The notes beneath the pieces were generated by a model. That model ran no database searches. It saw nothing but the letters and a program-made list of their open reading frames with translations, and was not told the origin of the DNA. Position numbers and translations under genes: made by a program. Source: Ascaphus truei (lineage: Eukaryota; Chordata; Amphibia; Anura; Ascaphidae). Taken from it: a DNA stretch of 64,000 nucleotides. The DNA is taken from assembly GCA_036426205.1 (NCBI GenBank), contig CM071568.1, positions 47,508,483 through 47,572,482 on the forward strand, given 5' to 3'. Position 1 is the stretch's first letter, and each line of letters starts with the position of its first letter. Of this stretch, positions 22,275-32,444 are shown one piece after another.

Positions 22275-23032
22275 TGTAAAGGTGTTTCCCCCACCCGATG
22301 GGAGATTTGGCCATTACTACGTATGTGGTGCATGATACCTGCTGTTAACAGGAGGGCTGAGCTGTCCACCGATGGTAGTGTGGAAACAGGATTAGGTTTC
22401 TGGGGTACATTTCCCACGTGTTTCTTTAGCAGTGCAGCGCCTCCATCTACAGTACCACAGGCTCCAGATGTATGGAGGCGATCTCCCACAGTAGAATTAC
22501 TCCCTCTCCTCCCAGTAAGATCACACACCACGCAGAAGGAATATGAAAACAGGAACGGCTTTATTGGGTCAGCACTCACAGCTCGGCAGTGGTCTGCCCA
22601 ATTACAGTTTCTCAAATCAGCTATCCAGCCAGATGATGGTCCCTGGACAACCACTGCAGGTCAGGCCCCTGCAGCTGTCCTAGCTCTTCTCAACTCCTTT
22701 ATCAGGAGCCAGGGTAAAGGTGCACACTCACTCTCCCAAAGGGAAGAGGAATAGAGAAGGCCCCAATCTCAGGCTCTCTGTATGTGACCTGCCTCTCTCA
22801 GTGGGGAAAGGAACACCTACTAATTTGGGTGGCAAGCTTCCTTAAGTACAGCCAAGAAGAGGGCACTAAGTCTGACCTCTGATTGGGTATGCTCAGGCAC
22901 ATCGCCTCCCACTATCACTCAAAGACACTGCAAGGAGTGGGGAAAACCCATGATTACTACTGGCAGCCTACTCTTACCAGGGCTTACTGCCAGGAGGGTA
23001 GACTGGTAACCAGAAAAACAGTCCTGGCTACA
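22275..23032 (-). mobile_element. Solo LTR, TGTAG/TACA family
   Basis: On the minus strand it begins TGTAGCCAGGACTG at 23032 and ends CCTTTACA at 22275, with a perfect 4-bp duplication CAAA (22271-22274 and 23033-23036). The U5 motif TGGAGGCGCTGCAC lies at 22432-22445, followed by the conserved CTCAG...CTCCTGTTAACAGCAGG block. It is closely related to the 5' LTR at 58059-58815. ORFs across it are not genes. Confidence 0.9.
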
Positions 23033-23624
23033 CAAATGATAACTTATGACCTTTACACTAAGGTAGAAAAAACAGGATATTCAGCGCTCGTGCTGTATGA
23101 TGGTGTGGATGATCCCTTTGCAGCATGTACATAAAGCGTCTCCCCAGAAACTCTCAAATCTAGGTGAACCCCCCTTAAAAAGGGGGGAGGGCACCCTGAA
23201 ATACAAGATAATAAAAAATGCACAAATGCGCACCAGGGATTAGTGGAAGGTAATTTATTAAAAATACACACAAACTCTGAGGGGATCCAACCCCACCTCA
23301 GAACAGCTGTGCAGCTGGACGGCTAAGTACTACCCAGGAGAACACCTGATGGTGACTAAACCCTAAGCTGCACAGTATACAAATACAGTAAAATTTATAT
23401 AAAAACACATGAAAGAAAAAAACAAACATGAAAACAACCTATCAACAGATTTGTATAGGAAACCGCCATAAGGTTGGGCACTGGCAAGGGGAAAACGGAC
23501 AATCACACTGAGACAGTCGCAGACTCACGGTGGCTGCACAGGATCCGGATCTAAGCACCGCGGAATTGAAAAAAACGCTGCTGTCTCCTGCAGGCCCGTC
23601 TCAGCTACCAGCATACACCGCGGA

Positions 23625-23677
23625 GGACCTGTCGTGACCTCTACGGTTTCTGTACCAAGTACTTCGTCAGGAGGTCC
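23625..23677 (-). ncRNA. Hammerhead ribozyme candidate
   Basis: On the minus strand the core is CUGACGA, then a hairpin GUAC-UUG-GUAC, then GAAA. Next comes stem III, formed by ACC and GGU around a GUAGA loop, then C at position 17. Stem I is formed by GGACCU and AGGUCC, with outer support from CGCGGA and UCCGCG. All conserved core elements (CUGANGA, GAAA, NUH) are present. One A-A mismatch at the base of stem II and an internal loop in stem I near the core are the weak points. Cleavage would fall after the C complementary to 23636. Confidence 0.65.
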
Positions 23678-24074
23678 GTACAGCGTCATCCGCGCAAGTA
23701 TATATAGGCGGCAAACTGATTGAAATAAACTCAGCCCCTCAGAGAACACACCCTTACTTTGCCTAATTGCTACACTAGTTAAAAACACCTTGAAATAAGG
23801 TTACTAGGGCAACAGGGTGTATGACAACTCAGTGGGGGATGGTGCAGTATAAATTAATCATTGCACTCACCCCTATGAAAAATACAGGAAAAAGACCTCT
23901 AACAACATAAATGATATACTATGTAAACCAAATCATGCTGAAACCTGTATATAAATAAAAGAAAAAGAACAAATGATTAAATAAAAACAATAAATATAAA
24001 AACATACATAAATGTTATGTCAAATAAATGTTATAAATTCATTTTATTAAAAACGGAATACTCTATCTTAAAAA

Positions 24075-24220
24075 AGGAGTCAATTCATTAGTTCATTGAA
24101 ACCATAGGGATGTAGTATGCATCTCATAAATCCAAATTGCTCCCGTTTCAATAAATGATTATCTCTATTTCCCTGTCTACTACCTAGTGATACACTTTCA
24201 AGTCCCTTAAATTTAATACA
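24075..24220 (-). pseudogene. Penelope-like ORF, C-terminal remnant
   Basis: The minus strand encodes a run with Gly-Leu-Glu-Ser-Val, Arg-Gln-Gly-Asn-Arg-Asp, Leu-Leu-Lys-Arg-Glu-Gln-Phe, and His-Pro-Tyr-Gly-Phe-Asn-Glu. This matches the region after the GIY-YIG endonuclease of Penelope-like elements. Stops follow, and nothing of the RT remains. Confidence 0.65.
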
Positions 24221-24492
24221 ACCAGGTTCTATACAAATCTGTTGATAGGTTGTTTTCATGTTTGTTTTTTTCTTTCATGTGTTTTTATTTTAAATTTTTA
24301 CTGTATTTGTATACTGTGCAGCTTAGGGTTTAGTCACCATCAGGTGTTCTCCTGGGTAGTACTTAGCCGTCCAGCTGCACAGCTGTTCTGAGGTGGGGTT
24401 GGATCCCCTCAGAGTTTGTGTGTATTTTTAATAAATTACCTTCCACTAATCCCTGGTGCGCATTTGTGCATTTTTTATGACCTTTACACTAA

Positions 24493-26389
24493 CTTAACAT
24501 TTTCCAAAAAACCATGAATCCTAATGAAAAATCCTAACCCTACACAAAAATATTTACTGTATCGATGTCCCAAAACACGTACACTATACAGCAAAATATA
24601 AACCCGAGCCCTACACTCTATGAAAACCTTAAACAAGGAAACTCACCTTGATTGCCAGAGGGGCCTACAATGCATTGCAAATCTGTAGTTTGTTATTTAT
24701 AGGATCACATATTTTAGGGAGTTACTCGAGAACACACAATCAGTAGAAGTGCTCTTTTATTTTATCCAAACACCTATCCAACTAGAACATGGAAATATTT
24801 TCTAAAACCTTTATGTATACAGTAGATCAACTGGTACTGTAGCTTTACAAAAAGAGAGATTGGAGGGATACAGGCACACAGACTTGCTCATCAAAAATAG
24901 TTTTTTCCTGGCACATAAAACTATACAGAATTTGAGGATCAAGTCCATGTGCCTGCATCACTCCAATCTCTACTGTTGATTTCTCTGGGATTTCAGGATA
25001 TCCTCTTGATATGGAGCACCGGCTGAGAAGTATCTTGTGACTTTGTTTACAGAGTGCCTGCATTACCCTTCTGATACTTTACAAAAATAAACATATTTCA
25101 CCAAAGAACAAACTTTATATTGATACAGTTCAAATAGGCTTCCTTATAGCACTTTAGTGTTGAATCATCTGAAGTGAGGTGGCGGATTCCAAAATCTCAT
25201 GTACCAATGTGCCCTGTTAAGAATTCTTATTTTATTAAGAAAAGAGATGTTCTGCCCAATGACTATGTACTAATATTTCTAAGAAATTACTTATTTCTCC
25301 ATAATTGCTGTTTTTTCCCCGAGGGACAGTAGGGCACTGACGCCACCCAAAATGTGCAGCCAACAACATTCCTAAGCAGGGAAGAAATCTTTTATAGCTT
25401 CATGCCATATTTTATCCAGTTCTTTGGTTAGCTGCTCCACTGGGATAAATCCTACAAAGAATGCAGATTTCACATTTCAACAAAAGCATGTCTGGGTCGG
25501 CGTCTAGTCTAATTAATTAAACCTGCTGTGGGACTTAACTTGCACTATGGCAAGGATTTGGAAAGTAAGCAAACCTAAAGATCTGCAAAACATTTAATCA
25601 AGACTGAGCATATTTCTGCACTTTTAACATGAACACTCTCAGAATTATATACTTTACTGACCATAAAAAGACAAATATATGGTGCATATGTATTTTAAAA
25701 ACCACGACCTTTAATAAAAAAAAACCTGTATGTAGATCTTTAATTTTATAGCTCCTCTTGGACCAGGATCACATGTGGGATGTGAGTGAGTCCAGTGGTT
25801 TCACTCATCCCCTTTTGAGAAGACACAGAGTCCTTTTATTTTCTTCAACTTTAATGGGGGAGTCAAAAACTAATATAAAGGGTACTTGCAGATGGTATTG
25901 AGTGGTGAGAGCGTGCTTCTCTATGTGAAGGTGCTCTGTTATGGTTTGACGGTAAAAAAGGATGGCCTTGCAGGGGTGTAATGGAGGAAGCATGTACTCA
26001 CTAAGCCAGCTAGTTAGATCTGAAGCACATGTTCCTGTGATAATCAGGAAGGGTCTAAGGACCAAAGTAACTGCTATAAAGGCAGGGGATTATGATTGAA
26101 CCAATCTTCTTTCTATGAGGATTGGAAGGTTGTCAGGGCAACCAACTAGAACTGTGTGAAGGGCAAATTTAGCAATAATGTTGCTTTACACATGCAGCTA
26201 GCTGCTGGAACAGGGAGAATTACAGGCAGCTGAACAAGGGAGACAGGAATAGTCAAAACTGTATGTTATAACAATCCAGAGGGTGGTGGGGATGATAAAT
26301 GCATGCATAAGGGCGTGCACTTGAATTTTAGCAGTAGATCAGACAAAGTAAAGGGGGGCAATATTACAGCGACAAACTGTTTTAAACAT
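24493..26389. other. No gene recognised
   Basis: Short ORFs on the minus strand (24845-25063, 25805-26065) show no domain and no convincing splice sites. No clear repeat structure was seen. Confidence 0.45.
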
Positions 26390-26399
26390 TTAAAATGTA

Positions 26400-26640
26400 A
26401 AGTGGTAGATCAACCGGAGATGAAGACATGTTAACAACAGAAATTTTAAACGTGATTGGAGAGGTAGAATGAGAACCAGGATAGAGCTTAGTTGCAGATA
26501 AGAAGACTTTAGAATATGAAGGTGAAGTGAGTGATCAACAGTATCAAAAGAAGCAGAAGAGACCGAGTAGGATAAGTAGGAAAAAGGACCATGGGATTTT
26601 ACTTCATGTAGATAATATACTAGAAATGCTGAGACGCAAT
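26400..26640 (-). pseudogene. L2-like LINE reverse transcriptase fragment
   Basis: The minus strand keeps Ser-Phe-Asp-Thr-Val-Asp-His-Ser-Leu followed by Leu-His-Ile-Leu, the RT motif that in L2-type LINEs reads AAFDTVDHSLLL. Downstream residues are recognisable but decayed. It probably belongs with the endonuclease fragment at 27479-28413, separated by later insertions. Confidence 0.65.
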
Positions 26641-26703
26641 CGCTCCAAGGTATAATTGAAAAATACATCAGAATATACAGTAATGTAACTCTGTTAAATA
26701 TAA

Positions 26704-26967
26704 GGCTGAGTCCCCGCTGGTGTTGAGTGCGCTCATGCTTGGAGAGCGCTCCAAGCATGAGCGCCGGGTGTCCTGCTTGTACGCGCGTGATGGGAGGGGG
26801 GGCATTGCGGGTAGTTGAGTGTGCGGGTAAGTATAGGTTTTTTGTTTACCTAAGTGCCGAGCGAGGGTGAGCGTGTGCCTGCGCACGAGCGCCGCGTGAG
26901 CGGGGATTCACATATATCTATATATGTAAGTAAGCGCCGCCCGCTCAACGCCAGCGGGGACTCAGTC
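26704..26967. mobile_element. Harbinger-like MITE
   Basis: 264 bp with termini GGCTGAGTCCCCGCTGG and (reverse complement) GACTGAGTCCCCGCTGG, flanked by TAA on both sides (26701-26703, 26968-26970). The 3-bp TAA duplication fits PIF/Harbinger. It is GC-rich, with several GCGC/GAGCGC words and no transposase. Confidence 0.7.
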
Positions 26968-27059
26968 TAACCCAGACATGAAGTAATATTTGTTCTGCAT
27001 TCTGCATTCTGATTGATATGACTGTATAAAATAATCCATGAGGGATTGAATGTCAGAAC

Positions 27060-27470
27060 CCCTAAAGTATCCGAAAGTTTGGTGAAACGCGTGGAGTTTT
27101 TAATTTGCTATTGGAACCCAGAGGAAACCATACTAGATATCACCATCTTGGAACTCACATCAGACTACCAGGGGAATGGTCTTGGGGAGCGTTGTGCACA
27201 AGCGAGTCCCCAGCAGTGAGTCCATCTGAGCCAGCCAGATCTGAAGTCGAGTGTGGGTGTCCCAATAGAAAAATACCCAAAGTCTTTGTATATTTGAAGT
27301 CTAAGTTTATTTCATTTGTACATTGTGTTTCTATTCTAGTGAACGGTTTTACACTATGTATTATCCCCATTTGTTGTCTCTTTGAGGAGTGGGGATCTGA
27401 GAATTAGAAGATCTGAATGCTGTAGGAGCTGTAAGAGTTGACAAGATTGTCAGGTTCAGAGAGAGGAGAG
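27060..27470 (+). repeat. Penelope-type tail remnant (GTGAAACGCGT)
   Basis: Contains CCGAAAGTTTGGTGAAACGC (27070 onward), resembling the stem II-GAAA part of degenerate hammerheads in Penelope-type repeats. The following 350 bp show no coding frame. It sits between two halves of the L2-like LINE and presumably inserted into it. Confidence 0.35.
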
Positions 27471-27478
27471 GTTAGTGT

Positions 27479-28413
27479 TCAGGGTAGTTGCCAGAGCAGA
27501 AAGGTCAATTGAGCCAAAGTCTTGAGAGTACCGAGTAGAACAGGTAGGAGGGGGTATAGGGAATGAATGGTGGTGAATGATAGGAGGTGATGGTCGGAGA
27601 GTGGAAGGGGGGAGATAGAGAAATCAGAAAGGGAACAGTTTTCAGCAAAGAACAAGGCTATGTAGTGACTATGCTTCTGGTTGCTGGAATTGGTCCATTT
27701 GTGGAGGCCAAATGAGCAGGTTAAAGATAGAAGGCGAGATGACCAAGAGACTGAGGGATCATCAATATGACAGTTGAAATCCCACAGTAAAAGGATAGGA
27801 GAGTCAGAGGAGATAAACAAGGACAGTCAGGCTTCAAAATCAGAGATGAAGATGAAGGTAGAGGTAGGCAGTCTGTAGATGACTGCTACGTGCTGAGAGA
27901 GAGGGCAGAAAAGCTGGACAGTGTGAACCTTATAGGAAGAAAAACAGATAGAGGCATAGGGCGGAACTGATATTGGCAGCAGGAGTGTGAGAGAAAGAGA
28001 GACCACCATAAGAGACAGCAGTCTCCATATCAGCATGTTGTGAGAGTCAGGATTTTGTTAGCGTAAAGAGCTGAAGAGAGCGAGAGCAGAAGAGGTTGTG
28101 AACAGCCAGAGCCTTGTTAGTCAGAGATCGGAAATTTCAGAAGGTACAGAAGAAGGGAAGAGAGAAGGAATGGAGACAAGGAATAGGTATTAAGTTATAT
28201 GGGTTAACATCCTTAGCAGGGAGGGAGGAGGAGCCAGGAAGGTGTGGGAAAGAATGTGTATATATGGCAAGGTCCAGAATTAGGAGAGATATATCCTCAG
28301 AATCAAGAAGGAGAAGTAGAGAGAGAGAGCGAGAAAAGGAGACGAGAAGAGGATTTTTGGGGTTGCATTTTATTACAGTAAGGTGTGCAGAAGCCGAGAT
28401 AGAGGTATGCAAT
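27479..28413 (-). pseudogene. L2-like LINE endonuclease region
   Basis: Minus-strand frames contain an apurinic-endonuclease-like block. It has an Asp-Phe-Asn-Cys-His-Ile-Asp-Asp-Pro motif (related to the GDFN motif; the Gly is replaced by Trp), followed by Leu-Ser-Asp-Phe-Ser-Ile-Ser-Pro and Ser-Asp-His-His-Leu-Leu-Ser-Phe. The SDHH signature is intact. Upstream (28137-28413) there is a Pro-Gly-Ser-Ser-Ser-Leu-Pro-Ala-Lys-Asp region typical of the N-terminal part. Several stops and frame changes are present. It continues past the hAT insertion to about 29095. Confidence 0.75.
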
Positions 28414-28416
28414 TAG

Positions 28417-29020
28417 CAGTGGCGTAGCTAGACATGGGGGGCCCTGCCTGGGCAAAAAAAATGTTATGGCCCCCTCATGTCTCTCTTTACGCTCTCTCTC
28501 TGTGCTCTCTCTCTCTCTCTCTGCTCTCTATTTGCTCTCTCTGCTCTCTGTCTTTGGTCTCTCTCTCTGCTCTCTTTATCTCTTTGCTCTCTGATCTCTC
28601 TTTGCTCTCTCTCTCTCTGTCTCTCTCATGTCTTTCTTTTCCCTCTTATGTATTTCTCTCTTGCACTTAATTTTCTCTTTGTATCTCTTCCTTCAGTATC
28701 ATTTCCCTTTCATGTCTGTTTTTACCCCTGTGATTTAACCCTTCCCCCTCCCTCTCACTTTTCCCAACCTGTCTCTCAGGCTCCAGCTACAGCTCCAGGC
28801 TGCTGTACTTGAGGCCCCGCCCAGCAATGGAGGCCCTGCAGAGGAAGGAATTTCCCCTCTGTCCTCCTTCCTGCATCTCAGGGCCCGGCCCCTGACCCAG
28901 GCCCTGCCCACCTGCAGAGGAAAGGATTTCCCTCTGTGCTTCCTGCCTGCTGCAGGGCAGAGAGCGGGCCCCCCAAAAGCACAGGCCCCCGGGCTTGCTC
29001 GGGCTATAAATACGCCCCTG
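28417..29020. mobile_element. hAT-type MITE with CT-rich core
   Basis: Termini CAGTGGCGTAGC and (reverse complement) CAGGGGCGTATT are hAT-like. The flanks GCAATTAG (28409-28416) and GTAATTAG (29021-29028) match at 7 of 8 bases, as an 8-bp hAT duplication would. A (CT)n pyrimidine tract fills about 28470-28650 and gives spurious Ser/Leu-rich ORFs. It is inserted in the L2-like LINE. Confidence 0.75.
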
Positions 29021-29569
29021 GTAATTAGCAGTGCAGATTCTTGGCACAGGAAAAGGTGATATGAAGAAATGTTGATAGAAGGAGGCAAGTGGGGAAGTTG
29101 ACGAGTTTGAAAAAAGACATACGTCTATTAAGTTCAACCTATGCAAAATTTAGTTGACAGATACTTTAGCCTTTATTTCTATTCACATTATATTGATCCA
29201 GTGAAATATCATCTAATGATATCTCATAAGAGGGGAAATAAATTCCTTGCTAACTTCAAATATTGGCAATCAGATTACTCCCTGGATCAACATCCTTCAC
29301 ATTTTATACTTACTTGGTATATCCCTGTATACTTTCTGTTCTAAAAAAAGATGTACAACCTTTTTTGAAGATATCTATGGTATCTGCCATCACATTCTCC
29401 AGAACCCTTTCCTTTGTTGCTGGTGAAGTCTCCTTTCCTCCAACCAAAAGGGATGACCTTGTGTTGCTTGTACTGCCCTTGGGATGAATAGTTCTTTTGA
29501 AAGTTCCTTATATTGTCCCGACTATATTTGTATATAGTTATCATAGCTCCTCTTAGATGCCTCTTTTCT

Positions 29570-31092
29570 TTTTTTGTATCAATTTTTTTATTGGGCACAA
29601 TCAGGTAATACGGTACATACAAGGGTGTCATGATCCCATGACAGTTGTGCTTTTTACAATCTGAGAGTGACCATATAACATTTTCCATTTTCTTGGGTGG
29701 GGGGGATATAGAGGGGAGGGAGAGAGGGGGGGAAGGAAGAAGCTATACAGGGGTATAGGGGGGGGGGGGGGGAGACGTCTAGGGGACTCTGTAACATCCT
29801 CTCCTCCCCCGGGATCCGGGGGGGGGAGAAGGGGAGGGGGGGTAGCGCGCTCCTGCCTCCGCGACTCGGTTCGGTTGAGCTTATTTTGTTAGCCAGGGGT
29901 CCCAGGTATTCAGGAATTGGGGTATTTTCTTTGGAGCAAGGCGGACAATTTCTCCATCGTCATAACTTCATTGATTCTTCTAGTGACAGTAGTTCTAGAG
30001 GGGGCTTTGGTCTGCTTCCAAGCGGCTGCTATGGAACACCTGGCCGCCGTCAATATGGCCGTTACTAGTCTGGACATTGGTGGGGGGAGATCTTCGATTG
30101 GTTTGTTCAGCACCAGGGTCAGTGGGTCCAAGGGTATGGATAGTCCCGTGACTTCGTGTTTGAGTCTCTGGATCCTGGTCCAGAATCTTTGTATCTCCGG
30201 ACATGACCACCAAATGTGGGCCATATCCCCCTTTTGACCACATCCCCGCCAGCACAGGTCAATTGCGCCGGGGTAGATCTGGCTCAGCCTAGCGGGAGTT
30301 AGGTACCACTGAAATAGAATTTTATATATGTTTTCTTTTATTGTTGTGCAAATTGATGTTTTAGGGGCCTCCTCCCAGATCTCCTCCCAATCTTCCGAGT
30401 CTATTGAAAGGCCTAATTCCTCAGACCATCTTTGCATATATCGATGGTTGGGTGGAGTTGAAGGGGACTCTAATCCTTTATATATTTGAGAGATCAGGCC
30501 TTTTTGGTAAGTTGTTTTGGTACATAGGGTTTCGAATCTGGTTAGTTTGGGGAATTTAGAGGTTGGGGAGAGGGATAAAAGAAAGTGTCGTACTTGCAGG
30601 TATTTAAACAGGTGGAGGCCCTGGATCTCGAATTTATCCCTAATCGCCTGAAAAGTAGCAATCTCATCTTTCTGCAGCAGATCGGCCACCATCCTAATAT
30701 TATGACTCTGAAATTGGTCAAATTGACTTGGGGAACACCCTGGAGGGAATTTGGGGTTCCCAAAGATGGGGGTGAGCTGTGAGGGGGATGCTACCAGACC
30801 ATACTTCCCTTTGCATTTAAGCCATACTTCCCACGTGCATCTCATTGCTCCCAGGGCAAACCTTGGTGGTTTGGCCCCGCTGCTGCCAGTGGGCCACATT
30901 GCCACCTGGAAGGAGAGGGGGCAGGCGTAGTGAGACTCTATCTCTAACCATGAAGCTAAGGCCGGGTCGCAATTCCAAACTACGGCCTGCTTCAGCTGTG
31001 CTGCGAGATAATATTTTGCTAGGTCGGGGACCCCCACACCTCCTCTCTCTCTAGACGAGAGCATCACTGACCGAGGGACTCTGGGCCTTTTA
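29570..31092 (-). mobile_element. 5'-truncated L1 insertion
   Basis: Flanked by a perfect 15-bp target duplication AGATGCCTCTTTTCT (29555-29569 and 31093-31107). The minus-strand 3' end finishes in a T-run on the plus strand (poly-A tail) at 29570, preceded by a G-rich 3' UTR with runs of 7-15 G. It contains only the C-terminal part of ORF2. Confidence 0.9.
29910..31092 (-). pseudogene. L1 ORF2 C-terminal region
   Basis: About 390 codons without a stop, encoding the L1 ORF2 C-terminus: Arg-Glu-Arg-Gly-Gly-Val-Gly-Val-Pro-Asp near the start, a Cys-rich Cys-Trp-Arg-Gly-Cys-Gly...His-Ile-Trp-Trp-Ser-Cys-Pro motif in the second half, and a basic C-terminus. RT and endonuclease are lost by 5' truncation. 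The open frame continues upstream into the CR1-like sequence to 31256, making a chance chimeric ORF of 448 codons. Confidence 0.85.
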
Positions 31093-31107
31093 AGATGCCT
31101 CTTTTCT

Positions 31108-31650
31108 AATGTTAACAAATCTAATTTTGCTTGCCTCTCCTTATAAATTGAATTATCAATCTCATTTGTTAATTTGTTGTCTCTTCTCTGCATATTTTCT
31201 AGTTCCATAACATCTTTTTTATGGAGTGGTTCCACAAAACTGTATTCCATATTCAAGGTCTGGTCTTACTAATGCTTTATAAAGGGGCATAATTATGTTT
31301 ACTTCCCTTCCATCCATTGTACGTTTAATGCAAGATAAAATCTTGTTTGCCGTTGCAGCTACTGCATGACTTTTGGCATTAGTGCTAAGCCTCTTGTCTA
31401 CAAGCACTCCTAAATCCTTCTCCATCAAGGGTTCTCCTAATTTATCCCCATTTAACTTGTAAATTGCCTATTTATTCTTGTTTCTCAAATGCATAACCTT
31501 ACATTTATCTGTATTAAACCTCATCTGCCGTTTACATGCCCAAGTTTCCAGTCTCTCCAAGTCCTTCTTGCGAGAAATTACATCCTGCTCTGATTCTACT
31601 ACCTTACACAATTTTGTGTCATCAGTAAAGTTGGAGACTTTGTGCTCTCT
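31108..31650 (-). pseudogene. CR1-like LINE RT and C-terminal fragment
   Basis: Minus-strand reading gives Asn-Asp-Leu-Glu-Val-Gly-Ile, a catalytic box that reads Phe-Thr-Asp-Asp rather than the usual Phe-Ala-Asp-Asp, and Met-Arg-Phe-Asn-Thr-Asp-Lys-Cys. Then come Glu-Lys-Asp-Leu-Gly-Val-Leu-Val-Asp and Leu-Val-Arg-Pro-Asp-Leu-Glu-Tyr, a very characteristic CR1-type series. A stop interrupts it near 31468 and frames change near 31640 and 31220. Confidence 0.85.
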
Positions 31651-31690
31651 ATGCCAACCTCAAGGTCATTAATAAACAATTTAGAGAGAC

Positions 31691-32045
31691 TACAAAGGTT
31701 TACGTACAAAGGAGTGAGGAAAAGTAACAATAGTATTGTTAAATTTCTTTAACATTGTAACAATACCTAACCATACCAAATCGTATTAATCGTTCAGGAA
31801 ACGGCAAACAGAAAAGGAAATAGGGAGGGCATATGGAGATTGCAGTGCAGTTAGTATGGAAAGAAAGGTAGGAAGAGATATTTCCCAGGTATTAGAGGAT
31901 ATGAGTAGTACTGTATGATTTAAAAAAATAGATGTATAAATCATGACTGGAAGGGCAGTGTAGCACTGAAGGTAAAACAGCAGCTTATAGAGTTATAGTA
32001 TTTAAGCAGTGCATAAATTGTCAGAGCCTTTCCAACGTTCAATTC
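31691..32045. other. No feature recognised
   Basis: No ORF with a domain and no repeat structure was noticed. Confidence 0.45.
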
Positions 32046-32048
32046 TCA

Positions 32049-32441
32049 GGCCTCGTTCAGGGTGCCAGAGGCAGGAGTTGGAGGGAGGGTGTTCGGGAGG
32101 GAGGGCGGCAGTTTGCTGGGCAATGTGTGTTCATCCCCAGCAGACGTTTTCAGGAGTTGAGGAGGGGGCGGGGCTACAGAAAGCAGGTTAGGGATCCAAG
32201 TTGCAGTCATGAAATCATTCTCAAGAATGATTTCATTGGCTGCCTAGGTCCCTGTGACGCTGCTGCAGCTTCAAAAAACGATTTTTTTGTTTATTGAAAC
32301 TGTAGCCAGCGTCAACTCCTGGCTTCGGAGACAGGGCAGCTGCTACCCTGACAACCAGTATTCAATTTGAATACTTTGTGTCCCACGGCAGCTCGCACGT
32401 AAGCACGCCCTCCCTCCGAAGCCTGCACCCTGAACGAAGCC
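32049..32441. mobile_element. MITE with GGC(C/T)TCGTTCAGGGTGC termini
   Basis: 393 bp; the termini GGCCTCGTTCAGGGTGC and (reverse complement) GGCTTCGTTCAGGGTGC match at 16 of 17 positions. It is flanked by TCA on both sides (32046-32048, 32442-32444), suggesting a Harbinger-like 3-bp duplication. It contains an internal hairpin (GAAATCATTCT-AGAATGATTTC). Confidence 0.7.
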
Positions 32442-32444
32442 TCA

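Larger units (their letters stand above)
23062..24474 (-). mobile_element. Penelope-derived retroposon with inverted arms
   Basis: The insertion is bounded by an 18-bp direct repeat (TTATGACCTTTACACTAA at 23044-23061 and 24475-24492), as expected for reverse-transcription-based insertion. Two arms of about 248 bp (about 23213-23460 and 24227-24474) are inverted copies, nearly identical over their length. Between them lie a Penelope-type C-terminal coding remnant (24075-24220) and a hammerhead-like motif (23625-23677), both on the minus strand. Penelope-like elements are known for terminal repeats in direct or inverted orientation and for hammerheads in them. It looks young. Confidence 0.8.
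29100..31690 (-). mobile_element. CR1-like LINE, interrupted by L1
   Basis: On the minus strand the element runs from about 31690 to about 29100. It carries an RT segment, a C-terminal region and a 3' region. The L1 at 29570-31092 splits it in the Leu-Glu-Lys-Arg-His-Leu region, and both halves resume in register around the duplicated target. It is decayed by a stop and a frameshift in the RT. Confidence 0.8.

Noticed and set aside
22247..22754. 135- and 143-residue ORFs on both strands
   Set aside because: Within the solo LTR 22275-23032; no coding signature.
28434..28812. Ser/Leu-rich ORFs
   Set aside because: Translation of the (CT)n tract in the hAT MITE.
29910..31256. 448-residue ORF as a host gene
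   Set aside because: It is LINE sequence (CR1-like then L1) with a target duplication around the L1 part.
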